DNA of 64,000 bases, from positions 61,638,359 through 61,702,358 of the forward strand of contig NC_081852.1 of NCBI RefSeq assembly GCF_963259705.1, in the 5' to 3' direction. The stretch's first letter is position 1; each line of letters begins with the position of its first letter. The notes beneath the pieces are model-generated. The model was not told where the DNA came from. It ran no database searches and was given only the letters and a program-made list of their open reading frames with translations. The position numbers and the translations under genes were made by a program. This stretch comes from Myotis daubentonii. Lineage: Eukaryota; Chordata; Mammalia; Chiroptera; Vespertilionidae. This document shows positions 11,058 through 22,450 of the stretch, piece by piece.

Positions 11058-12380
11058 CAACCTGGGACATGAAGCCGTTACCCACGATGACTTGGGCTGT
11101 GTGACCAGGAGGACAGGTGAGAGTCCCACGGGCCCACGATGGGACAAGGTAAGCAACAAAAACAATAATGATGACAACAGATGATCACGCAGGATGAGTG
11201 GTAATAATAATGAAGAACAATCACATTGGGCATCCTTGCAGGATGCCAGGGAACTAATTCCCGGCTTGGAAAACAGGTGAGCAAGGAAGGCGAGCATGTG
11301 TCCCTCCTTTGCTGTGAGAACCGCTTTCCGGGCTCACCGAGTATGTTGTGGAAAAGCTCCCACTGTGTGAAAGGAAGTGCACTGGCTACTGAATGCAGAT
11401 GGAATCACAGGATCAGAGTCAATGTCTGCAAGCCCAGGGGAAATAACGGACCTGGTCAATGACCGCCAGTGGCTGGCAGAACCCTCAGGTGAGAAGCGAC
11501 TATGTTTTGATTACATTTGAGTGAATGGATAAGTGCCGACAGCGCGTGAGAACCCTCCGACCTCAGCATTCTAAGACGGACCAAAGGGCCTGGTGTGCTT
11601 CCCGTGGGCGGGACGCAATAGAAAGAACACCAGACCACGTAGGAGCTATTCTTGTCCAACACCAACCAACCAAGCAACCAAAATTACCGTCATGGAATCT
11701 GTAGGCTCATCAGTTCACAGCAGACACAGCCGACAGAGGCCCCTGTTCACCCCACGGGGAGCCAATCTGCAAACACAAAGTGCAGACTCCTGTAGGACAC
11801 GTGTCGCCATGTTTGCAATCCATTCATTGCGAGGGTAAAAGGAGTGGAAGGTTGAACCTAAGATTCTAAGGAACTGGCTAAACATAAAAACTAAAGGCAG
11901 CATTTGTACCTTGTCTGGATACCGATTGCAGCAACATCTAGAAATATCTGTAGGACAAGGTTTCTAAGTCTGGCGGTACACGCTGGCGGTGTTAGAAAGT
12001 CCTTATTTTTAGGAGATGAGACGGAAGTGTATGTGCGGCCCCGAGGGGGAGGGGAACAGCACGTGACCAGAGGGTCTACCTCCAACCGTCGGCAAGGGCA
12101 CCTGTGGGTGACGAGCACTTTGCTTTTCATCTTCCAATAGTGTCCACAGGAACACGGTTTCCTCTGCAAATGAACGAGACCCACGCAGCACGCAACCCGG
12201 CGCCGTGAGACCTGCCTGTCTGGACTCTTCCCTAATGCAGATCCAGCCGGAAGGTGAACATAACCATTCGGACGGGAGACTAGATCGGATGATTTTAAAT
12301 TTCATTTGGTAGAACCACGGGGTAGCACATGAAAGCAAAGTCACAGATACACGAAGAGGGGAGCCCAGCTGCAACCGGAC
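11058..12380. other. Intronic DNA, probably partly old LINE
   Basis: A-rich stretches (11150-11220, 11640-11700, 11850-11960) suggest decayed L1 sequence leading into the clearer fragment to the right. No gene recognised. Confidence 0.35.
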
Positions 12381-13240
12381 AGTGAAACACACCCTCCAGC
12401 AGCAGGGGTTAAAACAATGTGGTCCTGGCTCAGGGATAAGCGATGCTCCCACTGACCACACATTGCCCAGAAATGACCAGTCACGGTACACCGGGGAAAG
12501 GAACCATGTTTTAAACCACAGAGGGTTCTTTAATAAGTGGTGCTGTGATAACCAGTTTCCATTTAAAAATAAATTCGGATACATAGAGCACAAAAAGTCA
12601 AATTCCAGTTTAAACTAAGTATGTAAATATAAAATAATAAAAAAGAAACTGAAATCTAGAATTGAACGTCAAATTTGTGGGTGAAGGATGGGACTCTGGA
12701 GGATGACAGAGGAAAAGGTGGAGAGATTTGATAAGTTAGAATTTTGTATGTGAAGTAACAAAAACAAACTTTAAAAAAATCACATCACCAAATGAGATAG
12801 CAAACAACATGGAGGAAAAAAAATATTCTTAGAAATTTTAAATGGGTTCATATGGACCCTGTATAAAAATGTTAGTAAAATTCTCACGAAAAAACATTAC
12901 AAACGAATACTCAATAGGCCAAGGATGTGAACAGTTTACAAAACAGACACGGTTAGAAGGGAAAGGAAAATGATTACATGTAGCAAATGATAAAAAAAAA
13001 AAATGCAAATATAAACAAAATCAGGCAACTTTGTGCCTGTGAAATTAACACAACTTTTTAAAAGATAATACTGAATTCTGGCAACGGTGCAGCGAAAGGA
13101 TCCGTCAAATCCTTTCGGAAAGCAATCTGACAATATGTGCCGAGCCCCAGTAATCCCACTTCTGGGAACGAATCCTAGGAGATAATCCAAAACACGGGAG
13201 CTGGATGCATGAAGCCACCCACCGCGGTGTCTCCTACACG
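12380..13240 (+). mobile_element. Old L1 (L1M-type) 3' portion
   Basis: Diverged L1 ORF2 end and 3' region. It contains AATAAGTGGTGCTGTGATAA, AACTTTAAAAAAATCACATC, CGAATACTCAATAGGCCAAG, ATTCTGGCAACGGTGCAGCG and CCCACTTCTGGGAACGAATC, all phrases typical of L1M. Frames are broken throughout. Confidence 0.65.
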
Positions 13241-13439
13241 AGCTACAAGTCGAGAGCCAGTGGCAGGCGCCAACCCGAGAGACCGCGGCGAGCCACCGCG
13301 GTTCTGTGGCGGCCAGTGAGGAAGCTGGCGACGAACGTGTGTAGTCACACGGACAAGCGGCTGTGACAGACGCGTAGGTAACAAAGGCAGTGGCCCGATG
13401 ACAGTTACACAGGGTTATCAGAAAGTGAAATATACGCAT

Positions 13440-16400
13440 GAAAAGATCAACCGAACTGAGAAAACCGGTGATGGCGTAGGGTTACACGGGCGTTTCCCTC
13501 TCGATGCTCCAGGAGCTCGGGAGCAGGTGACATGCCTCCTGAGGCCTCTGCACTCCCCGTGGTGAGGAACCAGGTCGAGGCCGCACACCTGGGCTCAGCC
13601 CACGCGGAGGGTTTTGCTCCCACCTCCCCGGTGCTTGGCCGGGAGGCAGACACATGTCCTTCCCTTGACTGACCGTGAGCTTCCAGCAAGCGCTGCCCTT
13701 GGCCGAGGAATCTGAGGTGGTTCCGCCCCAGGGCACAGCCAGGAGGAGAAACGCTGCATTCCAGGCAGCGAGCAGCCCTCGTGCTGCTCTCTGTGACCTT
13801 CAGGGCCTCGGCCAAGGGCACTGCAGCCTAACACAGACCCAGCCACGCTCGGCGTCCTGGCCAAACACGTCCCACGGACGCCCTGCTCCCCCAGGATGCT
13901 GTAAGCTCACGGTACACAGCCCTGACGTGGATAACTCCCCATGCATGTGTCCTGGGGTCGCGGCAGGAAAGAATGGCGGAGCCGTCGGCAAACCCACGAG
14001 TCCTGTGCTCCCCTGACAGGTCCCTAGTGTCACTACAGAGATCGCGTTTTCTTCTGTGTGTGTTTTTGCCTAGAAAAATAAAGGTCTGCCCTCAGAAATG
14101 ACGACTGGATGTAACCGGAGCAGGGCCTGCTGTCAGGCTCAGGGAGACGTGGGGACAAGCGAGGGTAAAGGCAGAGGTAGCTGCTGGAGTGTTGCCGCTG
14201 AGGGAGTCAAGAAAAACACACAACAGACACAGGTTCCTCACGAGGCCCTGGCAGGGGGCTGAGCACTATTCGAAGTCACAGGTCCGCCTGGCTCCTGCCC
14301 ACCACACCCACCCGCTCCCCAGCCCGACTCCCAGATGCACTGGGAGGATGCTGCCTGCACCCGCACCGCATTCCCTCCCCAGCACAGCGTGCAACCCGGG
14401 CTGCTTCCATCCTCCCCGGACAGGACCTCTCCCTAGAGACAGAGGGAGAGGACAGGGAGAGGCACGCCCACAGCGCAGGTAGCTGCAGTGCCTGCTACAG
14501 TCTGATCCCAGCAGCAACGTGCCCTCTACCACCTAGAGGGTGCCCGGTGTCCGCGTCCCTGTACACCTGGCACCTGGGTGGTGCCAGGTCACCCCTGCTG
14601 GTCCGAACTCTATCTGTCTCCCCAGGGTCCTGCTCCAATCGGCAGCCTTCCCAGGGAGGAGAGGGCAGGGCCCAGGAGGAGTGGGCTGTCTTCTGCCAGC
14701 CCTTCCTGCTACAGGCCGTCCGGGTCCCATGTCCGTAATGCCAGGGGGCACCCCGTCCAGGCCGTGGCAGCCTGGGCAGCGCCTGCTACTGTTCCCTGGA
14801 ACAGCACCGATTCCTGACAGGTGCGGGACTTTGCCCACCCTTCCTGGGATGATCCCTTCCACGTCCCTCTGCAGGGTTGGCGCTGTCCCAGGACACACGT
14901 GGCCAGCAAAGGCGGTTTCCGTGGCCCGCCGGGCGCGCACACACTGCATTGTGCATTGTTTTCCCAACAAGCCACAGAACCGCCGGGACAACCACGGTTT
15001 GGGGCGACGAGCTAATCCCTCTCGCTTGCTCACTTTCCACCAATTATGACACTGGCAGCGCATCTGAGGAAAGCGCAGACTTATGCATTTGCTTCTGGAA
15101 GGATATGAAATAAATCCGCTTTTCAATTTGAAAACGAAACCGTGTTGGAGCCGCAAAGCCCCCACCCCGTGCCTCCACTCCGGCCGCGCGGGAAACACAG
15201 AGACACCGGCTCCGGCCCAAAGCAAACAAGGCGGCGGGCAGTTATTTAAAACAAACACGCGCCAAACGGAAATCTATTAAGTGAGGCTCTACTGTAAATT
15301 CCAGCGGAGCCACTGGCTAAACTAAACAGCGTCTGTGAGTGGCTCCTGTAAGGAATACACTGTGGACGGTGGGGCTGGGCCAATCTCCATTTCCTCCGGG
15401 CTAGTCTACAAATGGTGGAAATGTTATGGGCGAAAAGCTGAAAATACTCTTGATTTTCCCTTGGCTTGGCCAAAAAAGAAAAGGAGGGGAAAAGAACAGA
15501 GACACCCCAGTTCTCAGCCCCGCAGGCCACGGGCACAGTGCTGACCGCTCTGTGGGGACGCGCTCTGCATGGACGCGCTCTGCCTGTCTCCTGCGAGCTC
15601 CCTGGCTCCCCTGCGGAGCTCAGAACAGCAAGCAGATGGCCGACAGGGCCCCAGCAGTTGTCAGGGCCGAGGGAGTTCCCCACATGGGCCTTCCCTTTCC
15701 CCAGTGCCCGAAGCGGTTGGAACCAGGGCATGGAGAAAGGGTGGGGGCGATGCCATGTGAAACCCGTGGTAACTCTAAGCTAAGGAAACGAAGATGCTCA
15801 ACTGGGACTCCGAGGGGGACGCCTTGGAGAGCAAGTCACTGTCTGACCACCACGTGGCACTAAAACGGAGACTGATTAGGCTCCAAACGAGCTGGCCCTG
15901 GACCCCCCGCTGACAGGGACCCCTTTGTCGCGGCAGACACAGCCGCCCGGACCGCAGAGATAAGACACCCGTACGTGATCAGACACATCCAGGCCATTTG
16001 CTGTCCGAGCTCAGGGCACCCTCGCCAGCTCAGGGCACCCAGGAACAGAGAGGGGAGGCCAGCAGTCGGAACTTGTCCATATCGCTCCCCACATGTGAGC
16101 TCCATCCCCCCCCTCCCCCCCACCCCTGTGCATTCAGGACAGAGAAGCTGGAAAGTCAAGGCCTCACGGAGAACACAGAGTGACGGCCATGACGTGGGGA
16201 CAAGGTGGTTCTTAACACGTGTGCTGCCTCCCAGGCTCCTTGGGCCTGACAAGGACGCTCGGTCAGAAAGCTCCACCCGCCAGAGTGCTCCCGGGGCCTC
16301 TGCTCTGTGGTCCTCAGGACGGGGCAGTCAGGAAGGCGGGAGGACGAGATGCGAGGAGGAGGAGCAGGGCCACCGTCTTCTGGAAATTTCTAAACCGAAG

Positions 16401-16460
16401 GGGCAGGAGAGGAACACCGGGGCGCATGGTATGGAAGACACCCAGGCAGCACGGAATGCA
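13440..16460. other. Unique GC-rich intronic DNA
   Basis: No gene or transposon recognised. The AT-richer islands at 14990-15140 and 15235-15480 look constrained (see findings). The overlapping open frames of up to 241 codons (14533-15258 minus) show no recognisable domain. Confidence 0.4.
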
Positions 16461-16960
16461 GAGCCGCGAGACAGAGAAGAGGAAGCGGCCGGGTGCCCAC
16501 AAGCAGGTGCTGCATGCACCCCCTTCCTCCGCCGGGAGCCCCGCGCCGGGAGCCTGCGGGTGGGCGGCCCCGGAGCCGGGACAGCAGCAGAATGGCCGTG
16601 GCTGGACGCCGGTCCTGTCCAGGGGCCCGGCTCCTACTCCCCCGCGTGACCCTCCCAGCCTCGCCGCGGCCACAGCCCGGGCGCCGTGGGGGGAGGCGGC
16701 GGGAGGACGGCTATTTTGAGAGACCAGAGGGTTTTCCTGGCTAACAGGGTTTGTTGAAGCTGAAAGACAAGATCCATCCGGAACTGCTCACAGCAGGGAG
16801 ATCACGCAGGAGTTATTTAAAGCAACGTACCCTTTCGGACGCGGCCGGCTGGGCGGCGTCTCCCGGGCTTTACGTAAGAGGGGGGCACGCGCCGCGGAGC
16901 CCTCAGCTCGGTCTGCGCCCCGAGAGCGTGTGAGCAGGGCGCGGGGGGCAGGCGGAACCA
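16460..16960. promoter_or_regulatory. CpG-dense patch (possible intragenic CpG island)
   Basis: Dense CpG over about 500 bp, for example around 16530-16580 and 16840-16945, with GC content well above the neighbours. The stretch is interrupted by an AT-richer block at 16735-16830. No promoter element or recognised transcript start is visible; it could mark an alternative or orphan promoter, or simply GC-rich intron. Confidence 0.35.
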
Positions 16961-18580
16961 CTCGGACATCATATCCATCCGGACATCATATCCATTCGGC
17001 CTATCACCGACCCTTCGCCGAACACCTACTTGCTGATGGCCTGGCTTCATACGTGGGTGAGAAAATAGGAAGAAACCAGTTTTTCTCATCAGCCGACCCC
17101 GACATCGACACCCGTGCTGACATCTGCACCCACGCTCTGTCTCCTCTCCTGTGACAACGCGCCCACTGTCCGTGTCCCTCCCCGCCCCTCCCCTTCCCCT
17201 CTGGCCTCGCCGCTCCCCCTCGCCGCCTCCACACTCCCATGACCACTCACCCGCTCTCCACCAGATGGCTTCCATCGTGCTCCGTGTCCACAACGCCCAG
17301 ACCAGCCCCGTCTGAGTCACACCCGCCTCCAGACACCATTCCTCAGCTGCGGCATCGCCGAACCCCAAGGGCGGTGCCCACGCCCGGTGTGTCGCATTCC
17401 CCCGGGTCCCCTCCGGCTGGTTTCCACCTCGGCCACACCAGGGACAGGGCTCGGGTCGCCACCAGCAGTGACCTCCGCGTAGCCAGAGCCTCCGGCTGCT
17501 CCTGTCACCTTCCACGCCCTCCCCTGGCCATTCCGCGCGGTCTCCTTCCCTCTAGTCTAGGCACTCGGAGTGCCACAAGGCCCCCTGGCCCTGCCCCAAA
17601 CATTCCCAAGTCCTCCTCACGCCCCAGTGGCCACAGCAGCTCTTGCCCAGATTATGCCAAAGGTCCTACCTGGCCCTCCCATTGGCACAGGCTTCTCCTA
17701 AGCTCTCTGCCACACACCCCCCCCCCCAGACCCCTGGAAGGCCTCTCGCGGAGCCCGGGTGTCCGGTGGGCCACCTGGCCCATCACAGCCTCGCATCAGA
17801 GTCTCCGCAGGATCCTCAGTGCCAACCCGCCACGTTTATTTCCTAAAACACGTTAAAGAAAGTTACACCTGAGAACAGATTTACAGAAGGAGGCAGAGGG
17901 TTCGGGCATCCATTCCGTACCCAGCTTCATTCCAGGTCGGCGGAACAATGCCTGTCCCACAGCAAACTGTCAATGGCCGACCACGCCGACGTACAAGCAA
18001 GAAGACACACGCACTCCCCACTCCACACCCATGAAACGGGCAGTGGATTTTCTCACGTCACGTGTCACACAGAAGCACGCACGCACGTCTGGGCCTGAGG
18101 CTCTCACAGGTGAAGGACGCTCCACGTAGTGAAGGTAAAAGCTTCTCTTCTGTCGTGTGCAGCTTTCTCTCCTGTGTCTCCGTGGAGACCCGTGCACTTT
18201 AGAAAAGTGCTTTCTTCGAAGTGCCCCTTCTCAGCTGTTATCTGGTTGGTTTTGTTTTGATTTTTCAAGAAAAAGCACAGTGTGAAGCCAGCGAGGAGAA
18301 AGGTTTGTGGCTGAGACCCCGCCCCCAGCTCTGTAAACTTAACCGGACCCCGCGTGACAGCGTTTCCTTCCCCCACCTGCGCAGGCGGGACGGCAGGTGA
18401 CCCCACAGCCGGCAGCATGAGGCACTCTCCCCTAGGGCCCGGTCAGCGTGGGTCTGGCTCCCTCGGATCCACCGTCACCTGGGGTGGCAGGGCGCTCAGG
18501 CTCAATGACACCAACACCGTCAGACAAGAGGAGGTGGAAGCAGGCAGAGGGTGGGGCCACATTCACCCCGGGAAGACCAC
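16960..18580. other. Unique intronic DNA
   Basis: Includes a short tandem duplication near 16970-17005 (two copies of a 17-bp CCGGACATCATATCCAT-type unit). The frame at 17239-17856 (plus) is proline- and serine-rich low-complexity translation, not a recognised protein. Confidence 0.4.
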
Positions 18581-18651
18581 AGTGGGAGGCACCCAGAGGA
18601 TGCAGGGAGCAGCATCCCCGACTCTCAGAGCTGGCCGCTCAGGACCAGAAT
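18580..18651 (+). repeat. Minisatellite, left part (split by LTR)
   Basis: First copy of a roughly 70-bp unit containing GAGGATGCAGGGAGCAGCAT and CTCAGAGCTGGCCGCTCAGG. Further copies resume at 19344 after the LTR. Confidence 0.75.
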
Positions 18652-19343
18652 TGCCGGGAGCCGGTCCATCCTTGCTGTTTCAAGGGACCTGGCATATATG
18701 GCATACGGTTCTTAATATGTTTGCTCACCTTCTTGGCGCTGTGTTTTAACCAAGGTCACCTCTCCGAGAAAGGTTGAATCCCCAGGTAGGGATTTTCCCC
18801 TGAAGTTAGGGAGGGAATAAAACCCCTCAACTAAGTGCCAGGCGGGTAATTAATCACTTTAACTATGAACAATCATGCTTAAGCTACATAATCTTTACTC
18901 CCTGGAATGGAGATAAGAAACGCCCTAACCTTTGTAATAGAGATTGATAGGATTGAATCAACTGGTATAAATACAAATGTAACAAGACAGCAACAGACAG
19001 AACTTAGAAGTCAGAACTCAGAAGACAGAACCTACACAGAACCTACAGACAGAAGAACTTCGCTGGAGAGAACATGGCAAAAGATCCTGGACTGAACCTG
19101 ACTACAGAAATATGGCAAGAGAACCTGACTAGAACCTGGTGACTGAACCTGGCTGGAGAACCTGGAGAACCTGGCTGGAGAACCTAGCAAGAGAACATGG
19201 ACACAGAACTTGGCTGGAGATTGTGGCTAGAGATCTTGGCAAGGCTGCTGATCAACTGAACACTGTCTCTGTGTCCTTCCTTACTTGCCGACTCCGTCCA
19301 CACCTTTGGGAACCCCTGGACCTGCTGGGGTTGGACCCCGGCA
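18652..19343 (+). mobile_element. Solo LTR of an ERV (class II/ERVK-like)
   Basis: 692-bp LTR with termini TGCCGGGAGCCGG and GGACCCCGGCA (TG...CA). A 6-bp target duplication CAGAAT (18646-18651) and CAGGAT (19344-19349) differs by one base; six bases is the length used by ERVK-type integrases. Internally there is AATAAAACCCC near 18819 and a purine-rich GAACCTGG-type tandem region at 18990-19200. No internal retroviral genes are present, so this is a recombination-derived solo LTR. Confidence 0.85.
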
Positions 19344-19490
19344 CAGGATGGGATGGACCCCGAGGATGCAGGGAGCAGCCTCCCTGACCCTCAGAGCTGG
19401 CCGCTCAGGGTCACGATGGGATGGACCCCGAGGATGTGGGAGCAGCATCCCGGACCCTCAGAGCTGGCCGCGCAGCAGTGGCTGGACCCT
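19344..19490 (+). repeat. Minisatellite, right part
   Basis: Two more copies of the ~70-bp unit (GGGATGGACCCCGAGGATG..., CTCAGAGCTGGCCGC...). With the copy before the LTR, at least three are present. Confidence 0.8.
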
Positions 19491-20283
19491 GTCCCCATCG
19501 CCCTCGCTGCCAGGACCAGAGGCAGGTAGCCGATGCCTCTGAGTCAGGGAGCTGGAGGCCCCGTTCTCACTATACACAGTCATCCCAGCCCAGGCAGGGG
19601 CGCAGGGCCGGTGCTTTCCAGGGGAGGGGACCCCCACTGAACCACAAAGCTTCGCGCCTGTGGTCCACACCGTGGATTCATCTCCACCCGCCCACTGGGC
19701 CCCAGGCACTGAGCGGGCTCGATGCGGAGGGCCCGGCAGCCTCTCCTGCAAGGCCGTCCTGACCGACCCAGGAGAGAGGCCTGAGCCCCGCGGGCACCGG
19801 ATCTCCAGGCCCCCAGCTGCCCTTAGTGTTGGTGGAGTGCGGCTTGCCCCCGGGCGCTGGGCACACACCATCCGCATCCTTCCAGGCCACCGTTCCTCCA
19901 CACAGGCCTGGGAGTCCACCCCCCGCCCCCGCCCCCCCGCCCAAGGCCCCAACAGCGAGGGGTGTGTTTGACCCCTGGCCTGTCCAACCCCAACGCAACA
20001 GGCCACTTCACCTACGAAGTGACTTCACCTTGACCTTGGAGAGGTCATCACGGATCAGCACTTATGTTCTGGTCCTGACCTTCACCCGGTGACCAACCAA
20101 TAGGAGAGAGAGAAAGGCTGCCAAGTCTCATCACAGAAACAGGGAGCCCAAAGGGCTCCCCGACCTCCTCTCCCAACCTCTGAATCCCAGGATGCCCCAC
20201 GCTGAGGATGCAACGGCAAGTCAGGCCAAGTGGGAAAAGGTACTTTTTGCTACGACAAATGGAGGAACACGGGATGTTTACAG
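19490..20283. other. Unique intronic DNA
   Basis: GC-rich. No gene or repeat recognised. Confidence 0.4.
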
Positions 20284-20290
20284 AGCTGCC

Positions 20291-20445
20291 CAGCCTGGCC
20301 AGCATGGCTCAGGGGCTGAGCATCAACCTAAACACCAGGAGGTCACGGTTCGATTCCCGGTCAGGGCACATGCCCGGGTTGTGGGTTCCATCCCGTGTTG
20401 GGGCGTGCAGGAGGCAGCGGATGGATGATTCTCTCTCATCATTTA

Positions 20446-20489
<44 letters not shown>

Positions 20490-20549
20490 CCCCCCCTCCC
20501 TCCTTCCCTCTCCCTTCCTCTCTAAAGTCAATAAAAAAATGTCTTTTAA
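20291..20549 (+). mobile_element. VES SINE with expanded CT tract
   Basis: Complete VES head (GGCTCAGGGGCTGAGCATCA, CACGGTTCGATTCCCGG), body and AAAGTCAATAAAAAAATG tail. The CT-rich region is expanded to about 60 bp of CT plus a C run (20450-20510). Target duplication AGCTGCC at 20284-20290 and 20550-20556. Confidence 0.93.
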
Positions 20550-20556
20550 AGCTGCC

Positions 20557-21884
20557 TAGATGGTCAGACCGCTAAAGAGCGCCTTCCCCTTCTGGGGACA
20601 GTTAATATTTACAGCCACAAACACCAGCATCTCACACAATCTCGCCCTCCTAAGAGCCCGTGTATGGGACATGCAGGCAGGGGTCACTGGGCTGGCGCAG
20701 GGCCCCAGGCGCCCAGCGGCTCAGACACGGTGGCGTGAGAGCGGCCTTTGGTGTGGGTTTTGTTTTGAACCGTTAGAATTCACTGAACTGCAAAGACCAA
20801 GCTGTCAGAGTTCATTTTCCCCCTAAATCACCAAACGGCAGTGTAGCACCAAATACTCCACGTTACAATATAATTTGCAGCCTGGATGGACGCGCAGCGC
20901 TGGGGACTTGACAGGTGAGCACCGAGGACAAGCCTCCCCCGCAGTCAGACGGAAAAGGTCACCCGGAGACGGGAGACACCAGCTCGGCGGGCGGCGGCCT
21001 CCCCGCGGCTCAGCCCTCACTCGGGTGCCGGCTCCGGGTGCACGGGGAGCTCCCCCAGGCGGGTTTTGTGCTAAATGCAGAACAGCTTCCCAGGAAGGAC
21101 CTGCACTGGCTGATGGTCTTGAAGTGAACAAGGGGTCCCCTTGCTCATCGTGGGGCCACATCTGGAACGCCCTCTGCCTGGACCCAGGCGTGACGAGGAT
21201 GACTGTCCTTCATTCCTGGAAAGAACTGAGACAGAAGTAGGCCAGGCACTCCCTCGGGGGCTGTGTAAGAGAGACCGATTCCCCTGTAAAGTCAGGCAGC
21301 CACGCGGCCACTGTTGGCTGAGCACCTACTGTGTGCCAGGCAGTCACCCGGCAATGAGCAGCCACTGAGATAGTAAGAAGCGATTTCCGCATCGCAGTCG
21401 CATCCCAGGGCCACGCACAAATCTACAGAATGCCACCCACACACAGCAAGGGAACATAGACGTGTCTTATCTGAGTCAGAATGTATAGGAGATGCCTCAG
21501 TCCTGTTAACACGGATTCCATGGAGAAGTTACACGGAGCAATAATATTATCTCTTTTTGGCTCGGCACACGCGCTACATAGGCAAATTTTTTTCAAACTT
21601 AAGTCTTCCCCTGTCAGACTTCCCTGAAGACGGAGACGAAATCTTCCACTTTATTGCCAACCCCGCGTCCAGAACGCAGAGGAGCGTGACAGATACGGTG
21701 TAACACCACGGCCCGTCTTCCGGAGACTTCATTTCCAAACCCGCGTTTAGTGGAGTTTCCACGCAGAGCGCCCCGCCTCCCTGTGTGGGCGGTCACGGTG
21801 CCCGACAGCGAGTTCATCGGCGGGAATCCACGCAGCTTCTCTCTGCCGGAGTCCTTTCTCCTTTTTGTTTTTTATTCCATTTGT
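20557..21884. other. Unique intronic DNA with one ancient repeat
   Basis: No gene recognised. 21265-21420 contains the phrase GAGCACCTACTGTGTGCCAG, which is typical of ancient L2/MIR-age interspersed repeats. Confidence 0.4.
21265..21420 (+). mobile_element. Ancient L2/MIR-age repeat fragment
   Basis: TGAGCACCTACTGTGTGCCAGG followed by CCGGCAATGAGCAGCCACTG matches a widespread ancient mammalian repeat motif. I cannot separate L2 from MIR by eye. Confidence 0.35.
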
Positions 21885-22006
21885 TACGATGGTTCCATTA
21901 GAGATGACATACAATATTATGTTCGTTTCGGACATACAACAGCAATTAGACATCCATGTAACTTACAAAGTGATCGCCCTGACAAGTCTAGTATCCATCT
22001 GTTAGG
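21885..22006 (-). mobile_element. L1 3'-UTR fragment
   Basis: The reverse complement of the L1 3'-UTR wording GTACACCTGAAACTAATATA is recognisable in diverged form (ACATACAATATTATGTTCG, GTAACTTACAAAGTGATCGC, GACAAGTCTAGTATCCATCT). The same 3' UTR occurs on the plus strand at 44640-44965. It is interrupted on the right by a SPIN. Confidence 0.55.
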
Positions 22007-22229
22007 CAGCGGTTCTCAACATGTGGGTCGCGACCCCTTTGGGGGTCAAACGACCCTTTCACAGGGGTCGTCTAAGACCATCGGAAAACACATATATAAT
22101 GACATATTGTTTTTGTGATGAATCACTATGCTTTAATTATGTTCAATTTGTAACAAGGAAATTGGGGGTCACCACAACATGAGGAACTGTATTAAAGGGT
22201 TGCGGTATTAGGAAGGTTGAGAGCCACTG
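22007..22229 (+). mobile_element. SPIN hAT element, internally deleted
   Basis: Left terminus CAGCGGTTCTCAACATGTGG, right terminus GGTTGAGAGCCACTG. It matches SPIN on both sides but lacks about 90 bp of the middle (the ATACATCCTGCATATC to GTAGCAAC part), giving 223 bp. The flanking octamers are only roughly similar (CTGTTAGG and GTGTTAAG if the end is shifted by one base). Confidence 0.9.
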
Positions 22230-22264
22230 TGTTAAGAGTCTTCACAGATTAAAACAATTTTTTT

Positions 22265-22450
22265 TAAAATAAAAAATGTCAATGTCAAGAATGAACGGGC
22301 CAGGAGCACATACACACTGGAATACGACTCGGTCACGATAACGAAGGAATCCGACATGTGCTACCTCCTCTGTGAATCCTGAGGGCAGGAGGCTAAGTCA
22401 GAGGAAGACAAGTACTGTATGATCTCACCTACATGCAGAATCGCAAAACA
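22265..22450 (+). mobile_element. Possible L1 fragment
   Basis: Contains ATACACACTGGAATACGACT and GTACTGTATGATCTCACCTA, diverged forms of L1 3'-region wording. Confidence 0.45.

Noticed and set aside
14533..15258. 241-codon minus-strand open frame
   Set aside because: Long but overlapped by comparably long frames on the other strand; no domain, no splice or start context, composition-driven.
16817..17515. 232-codon minus-strand open frame overlapping the CpG-dense patch
   Set aside because: Gly/Arg-rich low-complexity translation without a recognisable family; not supported beyond GC content.
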